DNA from: an uncultured Erythrobacter sp.
Lineage (GTDB): Bacteria > Pseudomonadota > Alphaproteobacteria > Sphingomonadales > Sphingomonadaceae
NCBI GenBank assembly: GCA_947488085.1
Contig: CANKYI010000001.1
Span: 744,001-808,000 of the forward strand
DNA: 64,000 nt
Reading direction: 5' to 3'
The notes beneath the pieces were generated by a model. It did no database searches. It was not told where the DNA came from and saw only the letters and a list, made by a program, of their open reading frames with translations. Shown here one piece after another: positions 34,359 to 43,515 of this stretch. Position numbers and translations under genes: made by a program. The first letter of the stretch is position 1, and each line of letters begins with the position of its first letter.

Positions 34359-35030
34359 TTACGCGTCGTCTTCTGCCTTTTCTTCGCCAGTATCAGCGGC
34401 TTCGGTGGTCTCGCCTTCAGCAGCTTCAGGTGCAGCGCCTTCGTCGAGCAGTTCAGCAGGGATTTCGCCCGGCTCAAGGTTGGGGTCGATGCGATTGGCA
34501 TCGGCCGCTTCCTCAATTTCGCGTTGCTCGTCTTCGAACATTTGCGCGAGAACGTCGACGCCTTGCGATTGCAGTTCGGCTTCGTCGTCCGAACGCGCCA
34601 CGTTGGCTTTGACAGTGACGTGCACCTCTGGGTGCAGAGCAACGGTCACATCGTGCATGCCGATTGTTTTGATCGGCGCGCCCATGATGACCTGTTTCTT
34701 GTCAACGTCGTGGCCTTGTTCAACAAGACCCGAAACCATGTCGCGCACATTGACCGAACCATAAAGTTGACCAGCGTTGGAAGCCGCGCGGATCAGAACG
34801 ACCTCTGCGCCTTCAACCTTGCCACCAGCAGCTTCTGCAACGGTGCGCTTTTCAGCGTTCTCTTTTTCCAGACGTTCACGGTTCGCTTCGAAAACAGCCT
34901 TGTTAGCGCTGTTCGCGCGAAGGGCTTTTTTCTGTGGCAACAGGAAGTTACGAGCATAGCCGTCCTTCACTGTGACTACATCGCCGATCGTGCCGAGCTT
35001 TTCGACCCGCTCAAGGAGAATGATATCCAT
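34359..35030 (-). CDS. rplI: 50S ribosomal protein L9 with acidic tail
   Basis: A 223-residue L9. The N-domain [33 protein letters not shown] and the C-domain to about residue 150 are canonical. The final 70 residues are an acidic Ala/Glu/Pro/Thr low-complexity extension ([19 protein letters not shown]). Typical L9 is about 150 residues. It is the last gene of rpsF-rpsR-rplI. Confidence 0.96.
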   Translation of the reverse strand: MDIILLERVEKLGTIGDVVTVKDGYARNFLLPQKKALRANSANKAVFEANRERLEKENAEKRTVAEAAGGKVEGAEVVLIRAASNAGQLYGSVNVRDMVSGLVEQGHDVDKKQVIMGAPIKTIGMHDVTVALHPEVHVTVKANVARSDDEAELQSQGVDVLAQMFEDEQREIEEAADANRIDPNLEPGEIPAELLDEGAAPEAAEGETTEAADTGEEKAEDDA

Positions 35031-35042
35031 GTCTTCTTCTCC

Positions 35043-35267
35043 TTACTTCACGATATACGGCAAAAGGCCGATGTGACGCGAACGCTTGATCGCTTTGGCG
35101 AGTTCACGCTGCTTCTTTGCAGAAACGGCAGTGATACGCGAAGGCACGATCTTGCCACGCTCAGACATAAAGCCCTGAAGCAGGCGCACGTCTTTGTAAT
35201 CGATTTTTGGGGCATCCTTGCCGCTGAACGGGCAAGATTTGCGGCGGCGGAAAAACGGGCGTGCCAT
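35043..35267 (-). CDS. rpsR: 30S ribosomal protein S18
   Basis: A 74-residue S18: [20 protein letters not shown]...[49 protein letters not shown] layout, complete. It pairs with S6 in the ribosome. It starts directly at the rpsF stop (TGATG) and is followed by rplI after 12 bases. The single Cys in KSCPF is the C+ remnant of the zinc form. Confidence 0.97.
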   Translation of the reverse strand: MARPFFRRRKSCPFSGKDAPKIDYKDVRLLQGFMSERGKIVPSRITAVSAKKQRELAKAIKRSRHIGLLPYIVK

Positions 35268-35632
35268 CAGTCGCGCTCCTCACGGGTTTCGCGGCGCTTA
35301 CGGTCGCGTTCGTTCTTACGCATCATTACGCTTGGGCCATCTTCGTGCTCTTCAACACGAATGGTCATGTAACGAATGACGTCTTCGTTGATGCGGGTTT
35401 GACGCTCCAACTCTTCAACAACGGTGCCCGGAGCATCGATGTTGAGCATGACGAAATGCGCCTTGCGGTTGCGGTCAATTTTGTAGGCGAGGGATTTAAG
35501 GCCCCAGGTTTCGGTCTTTGTGACCTTACCTTTGTTCGCTTCGACGATCTCGGTCGCCGTGGCCGCCAGCGTGTCAACTTGAGCTTGGCTCAAATCCTGA
35601 CGCGCAAGGAAGATATGCTCATACAGAGCCAT
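35267..35632 (-). CDS. rpsF: 30S ribosomal protein S6
   Basis: A 121-residue S6 with the ferredoxin-like core ([44 protein letters not shown]) and a basic/acidic C-terminus ([17 protein letters not shown]). The longer frame to 35971 is a read-through into the spacer; ATG 35632 is set by GGAAGCAAG in front of it and by the family N-terminus. First gene of the S6-S18-L9 operon. Confidence 0.97.
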   Translation of the reverse strand: MALYEHIFLARQDLSQAQVDTLAATATEIVEANKGKVTKTETWGLKSLAYKIDRNRKAHFVMLNIDAPGTVVEELERQTRINEDVIRYMTIRVEEHEDGPSVMMRKNERDRKRRETREERD

Positions 35633-35760
35633 CTTGCTTCCTTTCATACTAATGCCGATCGTTGGCTGGTCCATCCGAATGACGGGGCCCCTCCGGCTTT
35701 CTTTGCTCCACTCGTGAAAGAGCGGATGCGCGCACATACCGGTTTTGCTGGGGTTTGCAA
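35633..35760 (-). promoter_or_regulatory. rpsF leader with putative promoter and possible S6:S18 element
   Basis: Promoter-like TTGCAA (35760-35755) and TATGTG (35738-35733) are 16 bases apart on the minus strand. The resulting leader (about 95 bases) can close a stem of CATCCG (35728-35723) with CGGATG (35677-35672), containing a self-complementary GGGGCCCC (35684-35691). Autoregulatory leaders of S6:S18 are known in other bacteria; whether this is one is inference. Confidence 0.35.
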
Positions 35761-35828
35761 GTCCTGTGACGCTTGCCAAACGGTATTGAGCGAGCGATTG
35801 AAGCGGAAAGCAAATAGGGGAACTCACC

Positions 35829-36770
35829 ATGCCATCAGGTCTGGTCGCACTTTTGGATGATGTCGCGGTGATTGCGCGCACAGCGGCGGCGTCGGTCGAC
35901 GATATTGCTGTGGCCGCAAGCCGGGCAGGAACAAAGACCGCGGGCGTGGTGATTGACGATGCGGCAGTCACGCCCAGCTATGTCACGGGACTTTCCCCTG
36001 CGCGCGAGTTGCCGATTATCTGGGCGATCACCAAAGGGAGCCTGTTCAACAAGCTCATAATCCTGTTGCCGGGTGCGATATTGCTGTCCGAATTTCTGCC
36101 GTGGCTGATCATTTGGATATTGATGCTGGGCGGTGCTTTCCTTTGTTACGAAGGCGCCGAAAAGGTGCTGGAGAAATTAGGTGGAGCAAAGCACGGTAAG
36201 ACGGTCGAAGACGAAATCACCGACCCCGCCGAGTTTGAAAAACAGCGTATTGCTGGGGCCGTGCGCACCGATTTGATCCTGTCAGCGGAGATTATGGCGA
36301 TCACTCTGAATGAGCTGGACCTGCCAACATGGTGGGAGCGCGGTCTCGCGCTCGCTCTTGTCGCGTTTGTGGTCACAATCGTAGTCTATGGCGCAGTCGC
36401 TATCATTGTGAAGATGGATGATGTCGGTCTGCACATGACCAAACAGGATTCAAGCGCGAGTCAATCCATTGGCCGCACGCTGGTCGCATCGGTGCCAAAA
36501 CTCCTTATTGCTCTATCGGTCATCGGAACGGTCGCGATGCTGTGGGTCGGGGGCGGCATCATCGTCCACGGCACGCATGAAGTTGGTTTCCACTTGCTTT
36601 ATAATATCGCTCATGGCGCAGAGGCTTGGGTTGCGGGCGTGACCGGCGCTCTATCGGGCATTGCCGGGTGGTTCACCTATGCCGCGATTTCGGGAGTTTT
36701 AGGGCTGGCGTTAGGTGCGGTGATCACGTTCGTGCTGCACAATGTGATCGGATATGAGGGCGCGCATTAA
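35829..36770 (+). CDS. DUF808 (YedI) family inner-membrane protein
   Basis: A 313-residue membrane protein with the typical DUF808 start ([20 protein letters not shown]...[33 protein letters not shown]) and four to six membrane helices afterwards ([60 protein letters not shown]). Function is not established. Divergent from the rpsF operon, it ends in a 4-base convergent overlap with the Zn-ribbon gene. Confidence 0.92.
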   Translation: MPSGLVALLDDVAVIARTAAASVDDIAVAASRAGTKTAGVVIDDAAVTPSYVTGLSPARELPIIWAITKGSLFNKLIILLPGAILLSEFLPWLIIWILMLGGAFLCYEGAEKVLEKLGGAKHGKTVEDEITDPAEFEKQRIAGAVRTDLILSAEIMAITLNELDLPTWWERGLALALVAFVVTIVVYGAVAIIVKMDDVGLHMTKQDSSASQSIGRTLVASVPKLLIALSVIGTVAMLWVGGGIIVHGTHEVGFHLLYNIAHGAEAWVAGVTGALSGIAGWFTYAAISGVLGLALGAVITFVLHNVIGYEGAH

Positions 36771-37045
36771 TCGCTGGGCGGGGCCAGTTCCGTCCCACAC
36801 TTGCCGCAGGTCCGGTTAGGCCAAGGCACCACGAACATGCCGCGAAAGAACAGGTTCTTACCGCAAGTTGGGCAGTTAAAGGTCAACATGCGCGCATTGG
36901 CGGCGACCAGACCGATAATAGCAATGCCAAATGCGATGCTGGAATGGCCCAAAAACCGCTCCACGACGAGCACGAAGAGGATCGCGATAACCAGCGCGCC
37001 AGCCATAAACCCGGCGTGTCGGCGCGCTTTTTCGTAAAGACTCAC
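36767..37045 (-). CDS. small membrane protein with a zinc-ribbon-like end
   Basis: A 92-residue protein with two membrane helices (FMAGALVIAILFVLVVERFL; IAFGIAIIGLVAANARML) and a C-terminal four-cysteine module (CPTCGKNLFFRG...NRTCGKCG) consistent with a zinc ribbon. It starts with GTG overlapping the stop of the upstream Mur ligase gene (GTGA), so the two are translated together. No family recognised. Confidence 0.75.
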   Translation of the reverse strand: MSLYEKARRHAGFMAGALVIAILFVLVVERFLGHSSIAFGIAIIGLVAANARMLTFNCPTCGKNLFFRGMFVVPWPNRTCGKCGTELAPPSD

Positions 37046-38454
37046 AGGTCCCGAGTCGTGAAAGAGACACGCTCGAACAGAGCCTCTGCAAAGCTGCTAA
37101 GCGTGTCATCGCGGGCACCCATAACGACGATGCGGTCGCCGGGCCGGGCCATGTCTACAATAGCATCGCCACATGCGCCTCGGTCGGGAATATGCTGCGC
37201 AGAACCGCCATGGCTTTTGATTAGATCGATGATCCGTTCGGTCCCCTCGCTGCGATCCACTGTGCCGCCGTAATAGACAGGGTCACACATGATCGTGACG
37301 TCATCATCGTCCAATTCTCGCGCAAAGGTTTCGGCTAACTCGTCGCCCATTTGCTTCAGCGGGCCGTATCCATGCGGTTGGAAGAACGCGATGACCCGGC
37401 CGGGTGTTGCTTTCAAAGTGCGTAAGGTGGCAGCGCATTTCTCTGGGTTATGACCAAAGTCATCAATCACAGTGATGTCTTCAGAGGATGTGCCCACCAC
37501 ATCAAACCGCCGCGCCAATCCTGCAAAATTGCGCAAGGCCATGACGGCGGTCCCCACTTCGATCCCGGCTGCACTCACCGCAGCAATAGCCGCAAGTGCG
37601 TTGGACAGATTGTGCATACCGGGCATCGGGAGGATTAAGGGGAAGGCTTCGCTGCTGCGATTGTCGAGCACGGCGGCGCTGATCCCAAAGGCTGTTTGTT
37701 CAATCGAACCCGGTTCAATCGCGATGTCCGCTGATGGATTGTTTACGGCAAAGCTGACCACTTGATCGGCGCGCGAAGCGAGGTGGCGGGCCTCTTCATT
37801 GTCGAAATTGATTACCGCGCACCCAGCTTCGGCGACATAATTGCCGAATAATGTGCGCAATTCCTCGATCGATTTGTGATCGAGGCTGACATTGAGCAAC
37901 ACGCCGATAGTTGGCTTGTAGAGCGCTATGGAGCCATCGCTTTCGTCGACTTCGCTGACAAAGATACGCGGTGACCCGACACGCGCGCTGGCGAAGGGGT
38001 TATCAGCATTCACGAAATTCTTCATGACAGCGCCGTTCATCACAGTGGGATCGTATTTCGCCTCTGACAATATCCAAGCGATCATGCCGGTCACGGTCGA
38101 TTTGCCTGATGTGCCGCCAATCGCGACCGAATATCCCGCCTCGTTAAAAAAGGACGAGAGCAATTCCGCCCGCGTCATTCGCGTCAGGCCCAATTCCTTT
38201 GCGCGCGCGGCATCGGGCACAGTGTCCTCCACCGCAGCCGACGCGATCAGGACTTGATCCGCAGAAGTGATCCCGCTGCCGTCTTGCGGGGACAGGGCAA
38301 AGCCATTCTGCGCCAGCCACGCAAATTTCTGCGGTGTGTGCCCCTGATCATAGGACCGATCAGACCCTGCGACCTCATGCCCCAGACCATGCGCAATTTG
38401 CGCGAGAGGGAGCATGCCCGACCCGCCAATGCCGCAAAAAAAGAAAGGACGCAT
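37042..38454 (-). CDS. Mur ligase family protein (Mpl- or MurC-like)
   Basis: A 470-residue ATP-dependent Mur ligase. The N-terminal UDP-binding Rossmann motif is GIGGSGMLPLA; the ATP P-loop is GGTSGKST; VDESDGSIALYKPTIGVLLNVSLDHKSIEEL is the typical central domain, and DDFGHNPEKCAATLRTL with FQPHGYGPLKQM the C-terminal domain. Both MurC (adds L-Ala to UDP-MurNAc) and Mpl (adds recycled tripeptide) share this layout. The divergent LD-carboxypeptidase argues for Mpl-type recycling, but that is inference. Alternative start ATG 38484. Confidence 0.8.
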   Translation of the reverse strand: MRPFFFCGIGGSGMLPLAQIAHGLGHEVAGSDRSYDQGHTPQKFAWLAQNGFALSPQDGSGITSADQVLIASAAVEDTVPDAARAKELGLTRMTRAELLSSFFNEAGYSVAIGGTSGKSTVTGMIAWILSEAKYDPTVMNGAVMKNFVNADNPFASARVGSPRIFVSEVDESDGSIALYKPTIGVLLNVSLDHKSIEELRTLFGNYVAEAGCAVINFDNEEARHLASRADQVVSFAVNNPSADIAIEPGSIEQTAFGISAAVLDNRSSEAFPLILPMPGMHNLSNALAAIAAVSAAGIEVGTAVMALRNFAGLARRFDVVGTSSEDITVIDDFGHNPEKCAATLRTLKATPGRVIAFFQPHGYGPLKQMGDELAETFARELDDDDVTIMCDPVYYGGTVDRSEGTERIIDLIKSHGGSAQHIPDRGACGDAIVDMARPGDRIVVMGARDDTLSSFAEALFERVSFTTRDL

Positions 38455-38539
38455 CGAGAGCGCCTGATCATTGACCCCAACCATGGTGATTATGGTTATT
38501 GGCTTGCATGGTGACTGACAAGCGCCATAGTCTTGGAAC

Positions 38540-39370
38540 ATGTCAAAAATTGCAATTTGTGCCCCGGCTACCCCAATTTCGCGCGAACACGCCGCCGCGC
38601 TCGATGCATTGGTGGGACAAGAGTTTCCTGAGCACAGCGTCACCTTTCATGAACAGTGTTTTGAACGGCACGGCCATTTTGCAGGCGATGACCTGCGGCG
38701 ACTGACGGCATTGCTGGAATGCTCGAATGATCCCGCCTTTGACGCCGTGTGGTTTGCCAAAGGGGGCTATGGCTCCAATCGGATCGCTGAGGCTGCGGTC
38801 GCGCAAATGAACGCGTCGGCGCGGGCGAAGACTTATGTTGGCTTTTCCGATTGCGGCTATTTGCTGGCGGCACTCTATCGTGCAGGCATTGGCCAATGCG
38901 CTCATGGCTCCATGCCCGTCAGCGCGCGATCCGAAACGGGTCGTGAGGCGGTGCGGCGGGTGCTGCGCTGGTTTGGCGGCGATAATTCAGGGTTGGAGTC
39001 GAGCCTCGATGGCGTCACGCCGGCGGCTGCGTTCAACCTCATCACGCTCGCGATGTTGGCCAAGACGCCAATGATGCCGGACCTTTCGGGCCATGTTCTC
39101 ATGGTCGAAGAGGTGAGTGAGCACCTTTACGCCATCGACCGAATGTTCTTTGCGCTCGCTGGTAGCATGCCGCGCCTAGCTGGATTGCGCTTGGGCGCGA
39201 TCACGGCGGTGCCAGAAAACTACGTCGAATTCGGCCAGAGCGATGAAGATATTGCGCGCTATTGGTGTGATCGAGCGGGCATTCCCTATTTGGGGCGCGC
39301 CGAGATCGGGCACACTTCTACCAACAGAGTTGTGCCCTTCGGTCTTGCCGGGCCTGCACGCTCCGCTTAA
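38540..39370 (+). CDS. ldcA: LD-carboxypeptidase (peptidase S66)
   Basis: A 276-residue cytoplasmic peptidase that removes the terminal D-Ala from murein tetrapeptides. Family motifs are visible: FAKGGYGSNRI, the nucleophile elbow VGFSDCGYLLAAL (Ser103), LMVEEVSEHLYAIDRMF with the acid, and GHTSTNRVVPFG with the histidine. Length is slightly short for S66 (usually about 300). It is divergent from the Mur ligase gene with a short shared promoter region. Confidence 0.85.
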   Translation: MSKIAICAPATPISREHAAALDALVGQEFPEHSVTFHEQCFERHGHFAGDDLRRLTALLECSNDPAFDAVWFAKGGYGSNRIAEAAVAQMNASARAKTYVGFSDCGYLLAALYRAGIGQCAHGSMPVSARSETGREAVRRVLRWFGGDNSGLESSLDGVTPAAAFNLITLAMLAKTPMMPDLSGHVLMVEEVSEHLYAIDRMFFALAGSMPRLAGLRLGAITAVPENYVEFGQSDEDIARYWCDRAGIPYLGRAEIGHTSTNRVVPFGLAGPARSA

Positions 39371-39397
39371 TCGCTCGGCCCAACAGGAGAATTCAAA

Positions 39398-40333
39398 ATG
39401 CGGGCATTCGTTTTTCCGGGTCAGGGCAGTCAAAAAGTCGGCATGGGTAGCGAGCTTGCCGCCGTTAGCGCCGCGGCTCGCGCCGTGTTCGAAGAAGTTG
39501 ACGATGCGCTGGGCCTCAAACTCTCGGCGATCATGGCCGAGGGCCCCGAGGATCAACTAACCCTTACCGAAAACGCGCAACCGGCGATCATGGCCAATGC
39601 GATGGCAACATTGCGTGTCTTGGAGGCTGAGTTTGGTGTGAAGCTGATAGAACAAGGTTCATGCGTCGCCGGTCATTCGCTTGGTGAATACACGGCGTTG
39701 TGCGCGGTTGGTGCGTTTGATCTGGCGACAACGGCGCGGCTGCTCAAACTGCGCGGGCAAGCGATGCAGGCGGCGGTTCCTGTGGGTGAGGGCGCAATGG
39801 CGGCCTTGCTCGGCGCGGATATTGAGAAAGCGACCGCCTTGGCAGCGGTGGCCGCTGAAGGTGAAGTGTGTGAGATCGCGAACGACAATGATCCCGGTCA
39901 GGTCGTTATCTCAGGTCACAAGGGCGCGATCGAGCGCGCTGCCGCGATGGTCAAAGATCACGGCATCAAACGCGGCGTATTGTTGCCAGTCTCCGCTCCG
40001 TTCCATTGTTCGTTGATGCAGCCAGCCGCTGATCGTATGGCAGAGGCTCTTGCAAAGACGCCTCCGGGTGATCTCGCATTGCCGCTATTTGCCAATGTTA
40101 CTGCGGCTAAGGTTACTTCGGGCGAAGAAGAGCGGGACCTGCTCGTCCAGCAAGTCACAGGCCGCGTGCGCTGGCGCGAAGGGGTTGCAGCTATGCACGC
40201 CGACGGTGTCAGAAGTTTCGTCGAATTGGGCGGCAAAGTGCTCACCCCAATGATCAAGAAAATCGCGGGTGAGGCTGAAACGACAAGCCTTATCACTATA
40301 GAAAACATAGAGGAATTTGCCAAAACGCTTTGA
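39398..40333 (+). CDS. fabD: malonyl CoA-acyl carrier protein transacylase
   Basis: A 311-residue enzyme that loads malonyl groups on ACP. FVFPGQGSQKVGMG opens the chain, the active Ser94 is in GHSLGEYTAL, and VSGHKGAIERAAAM and LLPVSAPFHCSLM (active His) are typical. An AGGAG site precedes the ATG. fabG follows only after two unrelated genes. Confidence 0.96.
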   Translation: MRAFVFPGQGSQKVGMGSELAAVSAAARAVFEEVDDALGLKLSAIMAEGPEDQLTLTENAQPAIMANAMATLRVLEAEFGVKLIEQGSCVAGHSLGEYTALCAVGAFDLATTARLLKLRGQAMQAAVPVGEGAMAALLGADIEKATALAAVAAEGEVCEIANDNDPGQVVISGHKGAIERAAAMVKDHGIKRGVLLPVSAPFHCSLMQPAADRMAEALAKTPPGDLALPLFANVTAAKVTSGEEERDLLVQQVTGRVRWREGVAAMHADGVRSFVELGGKVLTPMIKKIAGEAETTSLITIENIEEFAKTL

Positions 40334-40397
40334 TAAGGCGGTGTTCAGCTTGGGATGCGCATTTTTGTATTCCCCTATCGGATTAAGGAGAGGTCCG

Positions 40398-42302
40398 GTG
40401 CTGAAATCTGCTTCATTTGCATCATTCGTTTTGACCACAGGCACTATTGGCGCGGTTGCGCTGGGTGCGGTTAGCTTAGCTGCAACGTCGCCATCGGCAG
40501 ACATTGTCGACGATGGCCCCGGCCTCAGCGGCTTTTCTAGCGAGCAGCGGCTCGAAGAATTCGCCGAAAAAATGGCTTCGCTTCAACAGAGCCGATATCG
40601 TGGCGCTGAATTTGAAGATGGCTCTGTCATGGCAATGACCGTGTCTGCACCTGCCGAAGCGTCCGATGCATCTGCGCGATCAGAGGGCGAAAGCATCACC
40701 AACACGCAAGAAGCTGGCGTTGATGAAGGCGGGATCGTCAAGAATGCGGGCGATTTCCTAGTTGTGTTGCGGCGCGGGCGGTTATTCACTGTGCGCACGG
40801 GCGACGGAGCGTTGGACCCGGTCGACACAATCGACGCGTTCCCTCCAAAGAAAAAGAACCCTGGTGACACTTGGTATGACGAGATGCTCATCCGCGGCAA
40901 TCAGGTCATCGTCATCGGCTATTCCTATGGCGCATTCGGGACAGAGCTGAACCGTTTCGACATCTCCGACAGCGGCGAACTTACCTATCGCGACACGCAT
41001 TATATGCGGTCTGGCGATTATTATTCCTCGTCCAATTATGCCTCGCGCCTGATTGGGGATGAGTTGATCTTGTACACGCCGGTCTATGCCAATTGGGCCG
41101 ATCTGGATGCGTCACTTCCCGCCATGCGATCCTTTGAAGAGGACGAAGCAGAGGTGTTGGTGGCGCCTGAAGATTTCCTCGTTGCGCAGCCCTATCGCAG
41201 CGGACGTTTCCCGCTCCAAATGCTGCACACCGTCACGCGCTGTGACCTGACCACGGCAGAGCTGGAATGCAGTGCAACGGCAATTGCCGGCACATCAAGC
41301 CGCGCGTTCTATGTCTCGCGAGAGGCGGTCTATACATGGACCGGCACCGCGCAGACCGGATGGGACGAAGACGCCGTCAAAACGCCTGGACAGCTTTATC
41401 GCATCCCCCTTGATGGCGCGCGCCCTGGCGCGGTTCAGGTCGCAGGCGCGCCCGTTGATCAGTTCTCCTTTGCCGAGGACGCCTCTGACGGTGTCTTACG
41501 CATATTGCTGCGCGGTGTGGGCAATGGCGAAGGAATGTGGGCGAGCGAGTTTTCTGCTGGGACTGTGTCGATGGCCACTGTTCCGTTCTATGCCTTTGAT
41601 AGGGGCAATACTTCCTTGGTTCGCGACAATTATCGCAAACTGCCAGAGCCGGAGGGTTGGCGTTTTCACAACCGGTTCGTAGGTGACTATCTGCTCTATG
41701 CAGCGGGCGGCTATGGCACAGAGGCAAAGTCAGCGACGGTCTATGCCGTGCCGCTTGATGGACGCGAAGTGCAAGAAATCGCGATGCCGCACGGCGTCAC
41801 CCGGTTCGACCGGATGGGTAGGGACGGTGTGGTGGTTGGACCATCGAAAGGCGGCTCGCTCGGTTTCAGCTCCCTATCGCTGGAACGCAACGCCTCAATT
41901 GAGGACACCTATATGCTTGCCGCGGCAAGTGAGGGCGAAACTCGGTCTCAGGCGTTCTTCTTCAAACCTGATCGTGACAGCGCGGATGGCCGCTCAGGCA
42001 CTTTGGGCCTTCCTGTAAGTCGTCAGCTTAATCGCAACGGCGCAGAATTCCTCGGCAGCGGGTCTGCCATCGCATTCCTGCGCCGCGACAACCGATCATT
42101 GACTCGCGTTGGCGAATTGGCCGCCCGCACGGAAAATGCCAGCGACGACAATTGCAAAGCTTCCTGTGTGGACTGGTATGGCAATGCTCGCCCAATCTTT
42201 ATGAGTGACCGCATCTTTGCTCTAATGGGGTACGAGATTGTCGAAGGGAGCATGGCAGGTGGCCGGATCACAGAAGAACGAAGGGTCAGTTTCGCCCCTT
42301 GA
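40398..42302 (+). CDS. secreted beta-propeller domain protein
   Basis: A 634-residue protein. The N-terminal signal sequence (FVLTTGTIGAVALGAVSLAATSPSADI) is followed by the signature TNTQEAGVDEGGIVKNAGDFLVVLRRGRLFTV of the beta_propel family (C-terminal beta-propeller of archaeal and bacterial secreted proteins). Many YxYDIxxSG-type blades follow (RFDISDSGELTYRD; YRIPLDGARPGAVQ). The GTG at 40398 is chosen because AAGGAGAGG precedes it; the longer frame starting at 40317 overlaps fabD. The function of the family is unknown. Confidence 0.82.
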   Translation: MLKSASFASFVLTTGTIGAVALGAVSLAATSPSADIVDDGPGLSGFSSEQRLEEFAEKMASLQQSRYRGAEFEDGSVMAMTVSAPAEASDASARSEGESITNTQEAGVDEGGIVKNAGDFLVVLRRGRLFTVRTGDGALDPVDTIDAFPPKKKNPGDTWYDEMLIRGNQVIVIGYSYGAFGTELNRFDISDSGELTYRDTHYMRSGDYYSSSNYASRLIGDELILYTPVYANWADLDASLPAMRSFEEDEAEVLVAPEDFLVAQPYRSGRFPLQMLHTVTRCDLTTAELECSATAIAGTSSRAFYVSREAVYTWTGTAQTGWDEDAVKTPGQLYRIPLDGARPGAVQVAGAPVDQFSFAEDASDGVLRILLRGVGNGEGMWASEFSAGTVSMATVPFYAFDRGNTSLVRDNYRKLPEPEGWRFHNRFVGDYLLYAAGGYGTEAKSATVYAVPLDGREVQEIAMPHGVTRFDRMGRDGVVVGPSKGGSLGFSSLSLERNASIEDTYMLAAASEGETRSQAFFFKPDRDSADGRSGTLGLPVSRQLNRNGAEFLGSGSAIAFLRRDNRSLTRVGELAARTENASDDNCKASCVDWYGNARPIFMSDRIFALMGYEIVEGSMAGGRITEERRVSFAP

Positions 42303-42717
42303 GCTAGAACTCTCCTGGATCACAGCTGCCAACGCATATTTGCTGGATAATGTTGCGCCCGGTGTCTTTGACCACGACATCGATCCGGCGCGGCTTGCAA
42401 AGTACCTTGCAGGCCCCGCCAATATGATGGTGGTCGCTCTACATCGCGGGTTTGTGGTGGGCATGTGCATGTGCGTCATCCACGATCACCCTGACAAACC
42501 GACCGAGCTATACCTTGACGAGATCGGCACAGGCGACGATTGGCGGCGTCAGGGGATCGCGCGCGCTTTGATGCTCAAAGTGTTTGAGCGCGCCGATGAC
42601 TTGGATATTGACGAGATATGGTTGGGGACCGAACCCGACAACATGCCTGCAAGAGGCCTGTATGAAAGTTTCGGGATCAAGGGCGAGGAAGCTCTGATCT
42701 ACTACCTCGACTGGTAA
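42259..42717 (+). CDS. GNAT acetyltransferase, AAC(3)-I-like fold
   Basis: About 152 residues. The acetyl-CoA motif WRRQGIARALMLKVFE and the ELYLDEIGTGDDW strand before it identify a GNAT enzyme. The end (NMPARGLYESFGIKGEEALIYYLDW) resembles the aminoglycoside 3-N-acetyltransferase I branch, but the specific substrate cannot be assigned. The GTG at 42259, preceded by GAAGGGAG, lies inside the 3' end of the propeller gene (overlap 44 bases); a TTG at 42238 is the alternative. Confidence 0.8.
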   Translation: MAGSQKNEGSVSPLELELSWITAANAYLLDNVAPGVFDHDIDPARLAKYLAGPANMMVVALHRGFVVGMCMCVIHDHPDKPTELYLDEIGTGDDWRRQGIARALMLKVFERADDLDIDEIWLGTEPDNMPARGLYESFGIKGEEALIYYLDW

Positions 42718-42727
42718 GGAGCCAAAG

Positions 42728-43492
42728 ATGTTTCAACTGAACGGAATGAACGCGCTGGTCACAGGCGCAAGCGGCGGGATTGGCTCTGCAATTGCGATCG
42801 CCTTGGCAAAGCAGGGCGCGCGGGTCGCCTTGTCCGGCTCTAACGGAGACAAATTGCGCGCCTTTCGCGAACAGCTCATTTCCGAAGTTGGCTCGCCGGA
42901 ACACGGCGATCATGTGGAGATCACTTGCAACCTGTCTGACAGCAAACAAGTCGACGAGCTGATCCCGGCAACAGTCGATACCCTAGGCGGCATAGATATT
43001 CTCGTGAACAATGCGGGTATCACACGTGATAATCTGGCTATGCGGATGAAGGACGAAGAGTGGGATCAGGTGATCTCGGTCAATCTCGAAGCGGCCTTTC
43101 GCTTGATGCGGGCCAGCGCCCGTCCGATGATGAAGGCGCGTTTTGGCCGGATCATCAACATCACCAGCGTCGTGGGCAGCACCGGTAATCCGGGGCAAAT
43201 GAACTATGCCGCTGCGAAAGCTGGTTTGACCGGCATGACAAAGAGCTTTGCACAAGAAGTCGCATCACGCGGCATCACCGCCAATTGCGTTGCACCGGGC
43301 TTTATCCGCACCGCCATGACCGATGAACTACCCGATGCGCAGAAAGACGCGTTAAACGCCCGCATTCCGGCGGGAAAAATGGGTGAAGGCGATGATATTG
43401 GCGCGGCTGTCAGCTACCTTGCAAGCCGCGAGGCTGGCTATGTCACCGGCGAAACGCTGCATGTGAATGGCGGCATGGCGATGCTGGGGTGA
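42728..43492 (+). CDS. fabG: 3-oxoacyl-ACP reductase
   Basis: A 254-residue short-chain dehydrogenase of the FabG type, reducing 3-oxoacyl-ACP with NADPH. TGASGGIGSAIA, NNAGITRDNLAMRMKDEEWDQVI, the SVVGSTGNPGQMNYAAAKAGL catalytic region (Ser, Tyr, Lys) and APGFIRTAMTDELP are all classic FabG features. A ribosome site AAGGAG precedes the ATG. It belongs to the fab cluster begun by fabD. Confidence 0.94.
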   Translation: MFQLNGMNALVTGASGGIGSAIAIALAKQGARVALSGSNGDKLRAFREQLISEVGSPEHGDHVEITCNLSDSKQVDELIPATVDTLGGIDILVNNAGITRDNLAMRMKDEEWDQVISVNLEAAFRLMRASARPMMKARFGRIINITSVVGSTGNPGQMNYAAAKAGLTGMTKSFAQEVASRGITANCVAPGFIRTAMTDELPDAQKDALNARIPAGKMGEGDDIGAAVSYLASREAGYVTGETLHVNGGMAMLG

Positions 43493-43515
43493 GATTGGTT
43501 TTGGGGGAGAGCAAA

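Noticed and set aside
34341..35372. 343-codon frame antisense across rplI, rpsR and rpsF
   Set aside because: Antisense to three core ribosomal genes; the translated sequence has no recognisable features.
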